The notes beneath the pieces were generated by a model. The model was not told where the DNA came from. It did not search any database and was given only the letters and a program-made list of their open reading frames with translations. 64,000 nucleotides of DNA from Symsagittifera roscoffensis (lineage: Eukaryota > Xenacoelomorpha > Acoela > Convolutidae): positions 1,242,001-1,306,000 of the forward strand of contig NC_087067.1 of NCBI RefSeq assembly GCF_963678635.1, in the 5' to 3' direction. Shown here piece by piece: positions 31,898-44,365 of the stretch (position 1 is the stretch's first letter; each line of letters opens with the position of its first letter). The translations under genes and the position numbers were made by a program.

Positions 31898-34629
31898 GTG
31901 TGCGTTATCGTCAATTTGTACGAATATTACTATTTATTACAAAAAAGGCAGCGTAGAGACTCGTTAGGGTTGACAACCAAGATTCCCAGGCTGAGCACGG
32001 GAAGCACGCGAAAGTTTAAAACTAGGCGTAGCCGATCTTCGTTTAGCAGCGTTTCCGGCAACGGAGCGACTAAAGGTCAAGCTGGTCTTTCAGTGAGCGG
32101 AATGAAACTGAGAAGCGAGAAGAACCTCGATGGCAATCAAGGGCGAAATTTTGAGGCCGGACCGGCGAGCGAAATGCTTATGGACCCCTTCGAGGAAGGG
32201 AAGCAAACGCTGATCCGACCCGACTTTGAGCCAGCGAGGACTTTGAACGGGAGGGAGTTGAAAGAACGGAGGAGGCCTCGGAGCGTGTTGTTCAGAGGAA
32301 TGTCCAAATCAGAGACTAAGAGTAACAAGTGGAGAAAATAACAATCATCTCTTGTCAAGCAGAGCAAGAACGCGATGATGTCAAGTATAAGTCCGAGTGA
32401 AGAGCAAACGAGCTCGAAAGCCAAGAAAAGCTGGAAGTATTTATACGACGAGCGAATGGCGTCACTACAAACTGAAGGTCTATCTTCCAGTTATGACCAT
32501 CCAGAGATAGCTCAACCGGATGTGGACTTCACGCCGTGCCCAAGAGATGATAAGAGCAGGAAAGCGTGGTCCAATTCGCCGACCAGGCCGATGTCTGATC
32601 GGATAACCGTAGGAGTGTCCTCGACGTTCGACAGGTTGATGATGTCGATGGGCACGCAGAAGGGCGGTGCGTCATCAAGTACCAGGCGACAACCCCAGTT
32701 GAACTTATATTCTCTGGGTCTCACCCCGGTATCGGGGGCGGCTAGCGAGACAGGTGACATGTTTGCTGGCGTAATGACAGGCATAGAAGAGCTGCGACGG
32801 GACATGACTAAGAGAATAGATCGAGTGGAGGAGAGAGCTCACCAGGGTCAGGAGAAATTACGAGATGAGTTAACAAACGTGAGGTCGCAGGCGAGAGTCG
32901 ATAAGGCTCAATTGATTCGTAACAGCAATCAATGCCTAGCGGAGAACTTGGTTCAAGCAACCAAGGAGTCAGAGGAAAGAAAAGTTAGAATGACAAGAGA
33001 GATCGAGCGACTGCTGATCGATCACGACAATACCTATGCTCATACGATGACTAGCCTGGAAAAAAGATTAGATGCCAAATCTGACCTGATGATGCGGAAG
33101 CTTGACGAGATCTTAAACGGGGTAATCGGGAGGAGCGTTCCGCCCCAAGGGAGCGCTCACGCCAGGCAAATGATGGAGCACGCAGCTATGCCGGGGCCCA
33201 GCAAAGTTCGAGAACGAATTACGAATCTAAGCACAGGGAGCCGCCCAGGGCAGCCCCATCGAGGCCAGGTTGGACAAACGCGGTCCCGGAGACACGATTG
33301 CCCACTGTGCCACCCCGGAGACACGATTGCCCACTGTGCCACAAGTCAGATCAGTGCCAGATCTGACTACAGTCTCGCAGGACACAACGATGTATGCTTC
33401 GATGTTTGAGCATCTGAATCGATGCCTTGAAACATTCATCACCAAGCTCTAGATGTCAACCGAGAGAGGAGAGAGGTCAAGGAGGACACTCAAAAATCCG
33501 AAGTCATACAAGTACGAGTCAGATGGCTGCATCGATACTTGGATAGAGGTGATGAAGCTACACTTTGAAGAAGGGAATCTCTCAAAGAAACAGGAATGCA
33601 GCGCATTGACAAGCAACCTGGAGGGTACCGCCCTAAGTTGTGTAATGGCGACAATGTCCAATGAACGAGACAGCGCTCGCAAGATATTCGACATCTTGCT
33701 GACTCTGGTCTGCAAGGACATCAGGCTATGGTGAAGTTCGAAAAGAGGCGTCAAAGAGATGACGAATCCATAGACAAGTATTTGGACGACCTTGAACTAC
33801 TCAGAAGGAGAAGCAATCCCAATAAGAGAATATCGGAGCAAAACTTGGCGATTGCCTCGAAGTTCATGGATGGAGTAAAGAGTGAGGAGCTGAAAACCAT
33901 GCTAACCACAAACTTCACCCTGTCGCTTGACCAGGTACCCACGCCCGATGATTTGCCTATGAAGTCGCGTGAGTAATTGCTCATAAAATCAAGGGCGCAA
34001 AACCAGTACAGCAATTATGGCTACTACAGCGGAACAAGCACTGGCGCGAACTCCAGTCGGTACAAACCTCGCGACAACATGGATAAGAGGAGGTTATGTG
34101 CGAATTGCGGCTCGATTGACCACCAAGTTTCCGCCTGTTCTACTTACAAGCAGAACATGAAAGCGATAGGTTACTTTCTCGATGACGTTGCTGCGACCGA
34201 CGAGGACCACGAAAAGTATGTGACAGGATTCACAATGAAGTATGGACCAAGGTGCTTCGTCTGCAATTTTTAGGGACACTTCAAGTCGGATTGCACTCAA
34301 TTTTAAGATGCAGTGGCGGACGCGAAACATCCCCGCCATGAAGAAGCGCTTTTGGGCGTCAACCCAGCCGAGCACGTCTGATGAGCGAAGCTGAGTCTCG
34401 GAGAAAAGAAACGACACCGAGCACACTTACAACTAAGAAGTTGAAGACCTTGCCTGATGAGGTGATAGCCTCGAGCCTGGTGGCAGACTCGGCCGGCCCG
34501 CTCAAGGTGGATTATGGCTTAGCGGCACGGACAGCATTACAGAATGTCCAGCAGGAGCTGGCCACGAAGGAGTTTGAGCAATGGGTAAGGTCAGAACTAG
34601 AAAGCACAGATCTTCGGGAAAAAAATTGA
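31898..34629 (+). pseudogene. gag: gag of copy 2, broken
   Basis: Successive pieces: 31,898-32,341 and 32,375-33,409 in one frame (one TAA between); a frame change at a 29-bp tandem duplication near 33,285; capsid domain 33,453-33,976 in two frames; zinc-knuckle region 33,977-34,273; and a helical tail to 34,629. The first knuckle (CANCGSIDHQVSAC) is intact. The second is interrupted by a TAG where copy 1 has Glu, followed by another stop. The coiled coil at about 32,800-33,110 is retained. Confidence 0.85.
33285..33342. repeat. 29-bp tandem duplication inside gag
   Basis: Two adjacent 29-bp units starting at 33,285 and 33,314, each beginning CCCGGAGACACGATTGCCCA. Because 29 is not a multiple of three, the duplication itself breaks the gag frame. 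Confidence 0.9.
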
Positions 34630-34633
34630 CATT

Positions 34634-35830
34634 TTGGAGAAAACAACAAAAACAGAGGACAAACAGGAACCCAGAAAACAGGTACTAAAGCTAAATGTTA
34701 TATCGGGTAAAACCTTTGGCATGACGAAAGAAGGGACGCAGATAATGTCCATTATTTCAGTAGCAGGACACCCGGTGGTCAAGAACTTGAGTGAGACGTC
34801 CGAGATCACGCTGAAACACCTGGAAGTTTATGCGGACTACCTGAAGGAGAAGGATCCCAAGTTTGACTCCAGGGCAGTGCGAGCGCTGCTCACGACAGGA
34901 GGTCCAAGGCTAATGAGAGTAGATGGGCATTACATCGAAGTCCATGGCCCATATCCGATTCTGATGAATGTGGACGGCACTAATATCTACACGAAGGCTC
35001 ACGTGACTGATGCAAGTGATCAACTAGGCCGCATTTAAATTGGTCGGGAAATCACCAATGACGAATCGGACATAACGCTAAGCTTGAGCAGGATCCAGTT
35101 CACATAGGTTGCGAAGCCGACCTGGCAGCACATGTCCTAGATGTGCAGGGCAGGCAGCTTTCAGTAAAAAGATTGTTAGACACGGGAGCAGTGGTCAAGG
35201 TCATGCCAGTCAGCACCCGGACTGATATGGGCTTCAAAGGTCGGATCTGATACCGACAAACATCAGACTGGCAGCTGCCAATCAGAGAGCAATCTATGTG
35301 ACAGGACGGACCCCGATTATATCACTACAACTTGGAGGAAGACATATTTGGATGAGCTTCCTGATGGTGGAAAATTTGGACGAATCCGATCAATTCATCC
35401 TGGGGAGGGACTTCGTACGCAACTTTGATGTCACGATCGACCTCAACGACGGGTTGATCAGGATCAAAGATCCTGAGAGGAAGTATTAGAAGAAACCGCT
35501 GAAAAAGATCTTAATTAACCAGGCAAAGGTGCCGATTTTCTGGATCGAAAAGTTAGATTGAAGCCAAACCAAGCCGTAGTAGCGACGTTTAGGATGAGGA
35601 ACTTGAGTGAACTTAGTAATTACAGACAGTTTTGTCTGGTACCAAATCCAAACAGTATGAGCTCGGCTATTTTGGGAAGAAGCTTCTCACTCACTCAGAG
35701 CAGACTGTGTGTGAGTGTGTTGTTGAACACTGAAGCAACCACAGTGAAAATACAGAGTGGAAAAAAAACTTGGCTACGCATTGCCTCTGAACACAGACTT
35801 TTGGAGCGTGAAGAACTTGAAAAAGTTTGA
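34634..35830 (+). pseudogene. aspartic protease region of copy 2
   Basis: Pieces at 34,634-35,038, 35,298-35,489 and 35,558-35,830 in different frames. The active-site block reads LLDTGAVV (near 35,175), the standard retropepsin form, and the ILGRDFVRNFD block is intact near 35,400. Stops occur at 35,038, near 35,106 and at 35,489. Confidence 0.85.
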
Positions 35831-38800
35831 TGTAACTAAATGTCCCTTGCACGCGAACCAGGAATGTATATTGAAGAGAATAAATGAATTGAAACCTTCT
35901 AAGAAATTGTTTTCAATGAAGTCGGAGACAGATGATGGGTTGTCTAGTTGTTCGAAGTTTCCCGAGAGACCAACAGAAACTGAGTTAGCAGCAAATAAAC
36001 CTGTCCTACCCGAGATAGAACAACTGAAGGGTAAAATATCGGATCAAGAACTAGATTCGCTTAAGTCGGTGCTAAATCGGAATGCAGACGTTTTTTCGAA
36101 GCATAATGCCGACATAGGTTGCTGCAATTTTGTAGAACACGAGATTGAGATGGAAGAGGGCTCGGTACCTCATAGGAAAGGGGCGAGGAGGATGACCTCA
36201 CATAAGTCAGAAGCGTGCAGGAAAGAAATCGAGATGTTAATGGAGTACGACATGATTGAGCCGTCGAAGTCCCCGTGGGCTTGTGGCGTGATCATGACTA
36301 AGAAGAAAGGGGGCAACTCAGGTTTTGTTGTGATTTCCGTTACTTGAACGCAGTGTTGATAAAGGACGCGTACCCGATTCCCGCATCGATGAGAGCCTTT
36401 CCAAGCTGGGGGACGCGAAGTTCTTCACGACGTTGAATCTGGGCTCTGCGTTCTGGCAAGTGCTACTAAGAAAGCAAGATCGGGAGAAAACGGGCTTCGC
36501 GTGCGAGCTGGGATTTTTCCAGTGGAAGAGGATGCCGTTCGGATTGTGCAACGCGACGGCCACATTCCAGCGACTTATGGCCCAGGCACTCACGAATGTA
36601 ACAAAGAAATACGGGAACCTCATCATGTGTTATGTCGATGATGTCGTTATCGCAACGCCAACCCTAGAGGATCACATAGAGTGGTTGGATGAGGTATTTA
36701 CTTACATGAAGCAGGCGGGCCTGAAGTGTAAACCCTCAAAGTGTGCAATCCTCAAGATTCCTTAAAATATCTGGGCCGCCTTGTGGATAAGCATGGGGTA
36801 AGACAGGATTCCGAAGCGGTCGAAGGGGTCTTGATTGGAAGGCACCGAAGACAGACACGCAACTAAGGAGCTTTTTGCAGTTTGCTAACTAATATCGAGA
36901 GTTCATTAAAGGATACGCCGATAAGAAATACCCCATGCAGCAGTTGATGAGAAATAAGGGTAAAATATTCACTTGGACTGACGAGAGCAAGTTTCATTTG
37001 AAATCATTAAACGCGAACTTTGCGAGGCACCGGTCCTTGGCATGCCAACAGAGAAGGGGATGTTCGTGTTAGACAGGGATGCATCAGTGGTTGCCATATC
37101 GGGCATACTTCACCAGGAGCAGGAGTGGAACGGGAGAACGGTTCTCCGTCCGATAGCATATGGAAGTAAAGTACTGAGCGATACCGAAATGAAGTATGGT
37201 GCGCCAAAAGCGAAGATGTTCGCGGTGATCACTTTCGTGGAAAAATACAGAGCCTACTTGGCGAGTGCTACCTTCAAGTTGCGTGTGGATAATCGTGCTC
37301 TTGCCTGGCTGAAAACCTATTCGATGGATCAAAGTTATACTGGTCGTTGGATCGTGCGCCTGGACGGATACCACATGATCATAGAGCACCGTACCCGTGA
37401 CAAGCACAAGAACGCTGATAGCCTCAGTAAAAAGACTGAGAATTCTATGAGCGATTAGAAAAGAAGCAGGCTAACCAAGCAGAGATCAAAGATGGATTTT
37501 CATTCCTAGATAAGGAGACCTACGATAAACTACCGCTCACTAGGTGGATGGACAAGTCAGGGCACCCCATACCAGGACACCCTGAACTTCCTGTGGAGAC
37601 GACAGCTGAGATAAAGGTTTTGGCCAGGGTTGAGCCTGTTTCGCTGGATCTTTTAGTCCGATCCAATCTGGTACAGCAAGAGCTTACCAGTTTGGGTATA
37701 AACAGCATAGCCCTACTAAAAAGGACAGTGAACGTGGCGCCGGACGTCATGGGGAAGCTCCGTGACTTGCTAGATAGAGAAGTGGAGAGGCATAATCATG
37801 ATTGGATAGAGGCCATGCAGCGGTTGACAACAACTGAGAGAATAGAAAAAAGGCCAGTGACCATTCGCAGTCGAGGCGTTGAACGGGATTGCCTGTCGAT
37901 AGTGAACCAGCTGGTGAACTCGATGCCGAAAGATCTCGATGCCGAAGGACTCGATGCCGAAGGACTTCGTTCACATAACATAGGACATAGACCCAGGTCC
38001 AAGCCACTGAAGAAGTCAGAGTCAAGTCGAAATCCAGCTTCACGAGAAAAGTACATTTCACGGATGCAAGGGAAGAGTATGAGCCGAGCTCGGATTGTTC
38101 ATCCGGGGACGAGACAATGTCCGGGGAGTCAGGCACCTTCGAGCCCGTACAGGACGACTTTTCCGGCGAGACGATGTTAGGACAACCAAGGGACAGAATG
38201 TTGCCCGGGGAGTCGGATTTAAAGCGACCATGGGACAGAATTTTGTCCGGGGAGTCAAGAAACATCACAGACAGATTGTAACATGATGATGTGGAATCCA
38301 TCGGCTCGAGTGATGACTCGAGGCCCCAGTCCTGGGAAAACACGTCTGAAACTCTTTCCAATTCTGATGTTTCGGAGATTGCGATCCATTCCTTGTTGGT
38401 GGAATAGAAACAGCGCGGACTGGACCGGGAAATGCGTCAAGATCTGGACAGAGATAATGCCGCCGATGAGCTCGAGCTGATAACAGTGTCGAAACGCCCA
38501 ACCAGAATACTACCCCATGATACGGTCGTCCATACCAATTTGGAGCCATCTGTGCAGGAACCAACACCTTTGAAGAAGATATGGTTTGTCACATTGATGG
38601 ATGATGTTCATGCCCCGGGGATAATAAGCAGACAAATAAACATGCTAAAGACGTATCTGAAAGTCAAATACCGGCTGTCGGATCTCCTACGGGCTCAACG
38701 AAATGATAGAATGACGAGCAATCTGAAGAGATGGATCGAGAATGGAGCACCTGACCAAGGAGATTTAGAAGAAGACAGCTAAAAGATCTTGAAGCAGTTC

Positions 38801-38897
38801 TTTCTGAAGAGAAAAGATTTGTTGTACCTGAACAAAGACGGAATCGTAGCCTGTAAACGCAAGGAAGAGGACAAGGTCCTTTACAAGTACCATTCAA
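35757..38897 (+). pseudogene. pol: RT-RNase H-linker and integrase start of copy 2
   Basis: RT at about 36,020-36,765 retains TLNLGSAFW (Asn where copy 1 has the catalytic Asp) and YVDD near 36,640. RNase H is at 37,042-37,458, the LSGE-type linker at 38,090-38,270, and the integrase N-terminus to about 38,897, where the sequence jumps back to gag. It has several frameshifts (near 36,320, 36,765, 36,830, 36,985 and 37,440). Loss of the first palm Asp would abolish activity on its own. Confidence 0.85.
38117..38254 (+). repeat. 42-bp-period TTGTCCGGGGAG repeats, copy 2
   Basis: Motif variants start at 38,117, 38,159, 38,201 and 38,243, exactly 42 bp apart (14 residues each). The same set recurs in the duplicated linker at 42,157, 42,199, 42,241 and 42,283. 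Several are preceded by GGGACAGAAT, which can pair with the TTGTCC part. Confidence 0.85.
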
Positions 38898-41800
38898 GTC
38901 GCGTGAGTACTTGCTCATAAAATCAAGGGCGCAAAACCGTTACAGCAATTATGGCTACTACAGCGGAACAAACACTGGCGCGAACTCCAGTTGGTACAAA
39001 CCTCGCGACGACATGGATAAGAGGAGGTCAAGTGCGAATTGCAGCTCACGTGACTGATGCAAGTGATCAAGTAGGCCGCATTTACATTGATCGGGAAACC
39101 ACCAATAACGAATCGGACATAACGCCAAGCTTGAGCAGGATGCAGTTCACATAGGTTGCGAAGCCGACCTGGCAGCACATGTCCTAGATGTGCAGGGCAG
39201 GCAGCTTTCAGTAAAAGGATTGTTAGACACGGGAGCAGTGGTCAAGGTCATGCCAGTCAGCACCCGGACTGATATGGGCTTCAAAGGTCGGATCTGATAC
39301 CGACAAACATCAGACTGGCAGCTGCCAATCAGAGAGCAATCTATGTGACAGGACGGACCCCGATTATATCACTACAACTTGGAGGAAGACATATTTGGAT
39401 GAGCTTCCTGATGGTGGAAAATTGGGACGAATCCGATCAATTCATCCTGTGGAGGGACTTCGTACGCAATTTTGATGTCACGATCGACCTCAACGACGGG
39501 TTGATCAGGATCAAAGATCCTGAGAGGAAGTATTAGAAGAAACCGCTGAAAAAGATCTTAATTAACCAGGCAAAGGTGCCAATTTTTCTGAATCGAAAAG
39601 TTAGATTGAAGCCGAAACAAGCCGTAGTAGCGGCATTTAGGATGAGGAACTTGAATGAACTTAGTAATGACAGACAGTTGTGTCTGGTACCAAATCCAAA
39701 CAGTAAGAGCTCGGCTATTTTGGGAAGAAGCTTCTCACTCACTCAGAGCAGACTGTGTGTGAGTGTGTTGTTGAACACTGAAGCAACCACAGTGAAAATT
39801 CAGAGGGGAAAAAAACTTGGCTACGCATTGCCTCTGAACACAGACTTTTGGAGCGTGGAGAACTTGAAAAATTTGATGTAACTAAATGTCCCTTGCACGC
39901 GAACCAAGAATGTATACGGAAGAGAAAAATTCAATTGAAATTTTCTAAGAAATTGTTTTCAATAAAGTCGGAGACAGATGATGGGTTGTCTAGTTGTTCG
40001 ATTTTTCCCGAGAGACCAACAGAAACAGAGTTAGCAGCAAATAAACCTGTCCTGCCCGAGATAGAACAACTGAAGGGTAAAATATCGGACAAAGAACTAG
40101 ATTCGCTTAAGTCGGTGCTAAATCGGAATGCAGACGTTTTTTCGAAGCATAATGCCGACATAAGTTGCTGCAATTTTGTAGAACACGAGATTGAGATGGA
40201 AGAGGGCTCGGTACCTCATAGGAAAGGGGCGAGGAGGATGACCTCACATAAGTCAGAAGCGTGCAGGAAAGAAATCGAGATGTTAATGGAGTACTATATG
40301 ATTGAGCCGTCGAAGTCCCCGTGGGCTTGTGGCGTGATCATGACTAAGAAGAAAGGGGGGCAACTCAGGTTTTGTTGTGATTTCCGTTACTTGAACGCAG
40401 TGTTGATAAAGGACGCATACCCGATTCCCGCATCGATGAGAGCCTTTCCAAGCTGGGGGACGCGAAGTTCTTCACGACGTTGAATCTGGGCTCTGCGTTC
40501 TGGCAAGTGCTACTAAGAAAGCAAGATCGGGAGAAAATGGGCTTCGCGTGCGAGCTAGGATTGTTCCAGTGGAAGAGGATGCCATTCGGGTTGTGCAACG
40601 CGAAGACCACATTCCAGCAACTTATGGCCCAGGCACTCACGAATGTAACAAAGAAATACGGGAACTTCATCATGTGTTATGTCGATGATGTCGTTATCGC
40701 AACGCCAACCCTAGAGGATCACATAGAGTGGTTGGATGAGGTATTTACTTACATGAAGCAGGCGGGCCTGAAGTGTAAACCCTCAAAGTGTGAAATCCTC
40801 AGAGATTCCTTAAAATATCTGGGCCGCCTTGTGGATAAGCATGGGGTAAGACCGGATTCCGAAGCGGTCGAAGCGGTCTTGACCTGGAAGGCACCGAAGA
40901 CAGACACGCAACTAATGAGCTTTTTGCAGTTGGCTAACTAATATCGAGAGTTCATTAAAGGATACGCCGATAAGATATACCCCATGCAGCAGTTGATGAG
41001 AAATAAGAGTAAAATATTCACTTGGACTGACGAGGCGCAAGTTTCATTTGAAATCATTAAACGCGATTTTTGTCGAGGCACCGGTCCTTGGCATGCCAAC
41101 AGAGAAGGGGATGTTCGTGTTAGACACCGATGCATCAGTGGTTGCCATATCGGGCATACTTCACCAGGAGCAGGAGTGGAACGGGAGAACTGATATGGAA
41201 GTAAGAGAGATAGCATATGGAAGTAAAGTACTGAGCGATACCGAAATGAAGTATGGTGCGCCAAAAGCGGAGATGTTCTGGTTGATCACTTTCGTGGAAA
41301 AATATAGAGCCTACTTGGGGAGTTGTACCTTCAAGTTGCGTGTGGATAATCGTGCTCTTGCCTGGCTGAAAACCTATTCGATGAATCAAAGTTATACTGG
41401 TCGTTGGATCGTGCGCCTGGACGGATACCGCATGATCATAGAGCACCGTACCCGTGACAAGCATAAGAACGCTGATAGCCTCAGTAAAAAGACTGAGAAT
41501 TCTATGAGCGATTAGAAAAGAAGCAGGCTAACCAAGCAGAGATCAAAGATGGATTTTCATTCCTAGATAAGGAGACCTACGATAAACTACCGCTCACTAG
41601 GTGGATGGACAAGTCAGGGCACCCCATACCAGGACACCCTGAACTTCCTGTGGAGACGACAGCTGAGATAAAGGTTTTGGCCAGGGTTGAGCCTGTTTCG
41701 CTGGATCTTTTAGTCCGATCCAATCTGGTACAGCAAGAGCTTACCAGGTTGGGTATAAACAGCATAGCCCTACTAAATAGGACAGTGAACGTGGTGCCGG

Positions 41801-43894
41801 ACGTCATGGGGAAGCTCCGTGACTTGCTAGATAGAGAAGCGGAGAGGCATGATCATGAGTGGATAGAGGCCATGCAGAGGTTGACAATAACTGAGAGAAT
41901 AGAAAAAAGGCCAGTGACCATTCGCAGTCGAGGCGTTGAACGGGATTGCCTGTCGATAGTGAACCAGCTGGTGAACTCGATGCCGAAAGATGTCTGGTTG
42001 AGGACTTCGCTCACCGAACATAGGACATAGGCCCAGGTCCAAGCCACTGAAGAAGTCAGAGTCAAGTCGAAATCCAGCTTCACGAGAAAAGTACATTTGC
42101 CGGATGCAAGGGAAGAGTATGAGCCGAGCTCGGATTGTTCATCCGGGGACGAGCCAATGTCCGCGGAGTCAGGCACCTTCGCGCCCGTACTGGACGACTT
42201 GTCCGGGGAGATGATGTTAGGACAACCAAGGGACAGAATGTTGCCCGGTGAGTCGGATTTAAAGGGACCATGGGACAGAATTTTGTCCGGGGAGTCAAGA
42301 AACATCACAGACAGATTGTAACATGATGATCTGGAATCCATCGGCTCGAGTGATGACTCGAGGCCCCAGTCCTGGAAGAACACATCTGAAACAACTTCCA
42401 TTTCTGATGTTTCGGAGATTGCGATCCATTCCTTGTTGGTGGAATGGAAACAGCGCGGACTGGACCGGGAAATGCGTCAAGATCCGGACAGAGATAATGC
42501 CGCCGATGAGCTCGAGCTGATAGCAGTGTCGAAATACCAAACCAGATTACTACCACATGATACGGTCGTCCGTACCAATTTGGAGCCATCTGTGCAGGAA
42601 CCAACACCTTTGAAGAAGATATGGTGTGTGACGTTGATGGATGATGCTCATGCCCGGAGATAATACGCAGACAAATAAACATGGTAAAGACGTATCTGAA
42701 AGCCAGATACCAGCTGTCAGATCTCCTAAGGGCTCAACGAAATGATAGAATGACGAGCGATCTGAAGAAATGGATCGAGAATGGAGCACCTGACAAAGGA
42801 GATTTAGAAGAAAACAGCTATAAGATCTTGAAGCAGTTCTACCTGAAGAGAAAACATTTGTTGTATCTGAACAAAGACGGAATCGTAGCCTGTAAGCGCA
42901 AGGAATAGGACAAGGTCCTTTGCAAGTACCATTCAATAGTGTTACCACAGTTATACCAGACCGAATTGCTTTTTCGGTCACATGATCAGATGGGCCATCA
43001 AGGCGTGGACAAAGTGTACAACAGGATACAGAAACGATTCGAATGGCCTGGTTTGAAGAAGGCTCGTGAAAAGTGGATTGCTGCATGATTGTCGTGTCAA
43101 CAAGCGAAGGACCGCAGGAATTTGCGATTCCCCCTGCAGTCATAAGAGTCATCGGGATTCAACGAAGTGGTGCAAATTGATCATCAGAAGATATGCATAA
43201 CAGCCACAGGCTACAATCAAGTGCTGGTAATGATCGATCATTCCACGAAATATGCAGAGGCAGCCCCCTGCATGACAGCATCAGCGGAAGAAACGTTCAA
43301 TCACTTAATAAATGTGTAGATAGCCCCAACACATTCCAATCAGACAACGGCAAAGCATTCGTGGGTGATCTCCCGAAGGAGTTAATGAAGAGGTCGCAGG
43401 TGGCACAGGCCCACTCGACCACTTATCATCCACAAACTAATGGCCTAGTTGAGAGGCAGAATCGCATGTTGGTATCCATGTTGACAGTTTATTGCTCACG
43501 CTACATGGATGACTGGGATAGACACTTACCGCAAGTGATGGGCGCTTACAATAGCACAGAGCATTCCACCACGGGAATAAGTCCACATATGATGCTAACT
43601 GGTCACGAAAAAGCTGTTCCGTTAACGTTCTTCTACCCTGAATATGAAGGGAAGAAAACAGCACCGCAAACGTATGTGCGTGATGTTATTAGAATGCAGC
43701 AGTACCTCAATGACTTATGCAGGAGGAACACGCAACAGGCGCAAATTAGACAAAAATTGAGATTTGATAAAAGGACTGCAGATGAAAAAGCCTACTCGGT
43801 TGGCGATTATGTCTGGGTGTTCCAGGAATTAGTTCCACCAAAGGGAACCGAAAACTTACTTAAAAAAATGGCGTGGTCCTTTTTAAATAACAGA
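38898..43894 (+). pseudogene. pol: second gag-pol run of copy 2 (tandem duplicate), up to the Polinton
   Basis: Begins with the gag zinc-knuckle region (homologous to 33,963), loses about 890 bp relative to the first run at a GCTC microhomology (near 39,045), and then repeats protease (DTGAVV near 39,225), RT (TLNLGSAFW; YVDD near 40,682), RNase H (41,080-41,515), linker and integrase. Integrase retains part of the zinc domain and the DDE core region at 43,170-43,450 with stops and a deletion near 43,320, and runs into the C-terminal fold at 43,870, where it is cut by the Polinton. Many frameshifts match those in the first run, so the parent was already dead. Confidence 0.85.
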
Positions 43895-43900
43895 AGTGCA
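43895..43900. repeat. left target-site duplication AGTGCA
   Basis: AGTGCA at 43,895-43,900 and again at 63,136-63,141, directly outside the inverted repeats. Removing the insert and one copy joins the integrase frame as E-V-H-Q-E-G, exactly as in copy 1. Six bp is the characteristic Maverick/Polinton duplication length. Confidence 0.95.
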
Positions 43901-44107
43901 AGTAGTATATGTGTGAGGCGATCAGGGGGGAGGGTTGGTGGGTGCTGACCCCCATGTATTAACATAGGCTATAGAGTATGCGGTCAGCATCCTATGTATT
44001 AACATAGGCTATAGATTTCCCAATGTATTAAGATAGGGAATAGGTTTCCCATGTATTAAGATGGTAAGTTTCAGATGGTAAGTTTCAGAAAAATTTTTGG
44101 CGCCCGA
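43901..44107 (+). repeat. Polinton left terminal inverted repeat
   Basis: About 207 bp, mirrored at 62,936-63,135 with about 90% identity by eye. Internally it has short direct repeats: AACATAGGCTATAG twice, CCCAATGTATTA and CCCATGTATTAAGAT, and GATGGTAAGTTTCA twice. Similarity fades after GGCGCCCGA. Confidence 0.95.
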
Positions 44108-44365
44108 TCTTTTAAGCTTCTCTACACCAATCCGATAGGTAATAGGTTTTTTTATTGTATTAAGATATGATTTTTATGTTGTTTTAAACCATTTGAGTTT
44201 AATTTGAAAGTGCCTGAAACTATGCTGAAACCTAACTGAAGCTTCAAAGAAGAAAAAAAAATTTCAGAAAAAAATTTTAATTACTGTAAATTGTTGTATT
44301 GTAGTTGAAAAGTTAAATAACATATAAATCATTGTGTGGTATGAAGTTTTACTACAATTTAAAGG
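44108..44365. other. Polinton left subterminal non-coding DNA
   Basis: AT-rich, no gene. One further degenerate copy of the GGTAATAGGTTT/GTATTAAGATA terminal-repeat motif lies near 44,138-44,168. Confidence 0.6.
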
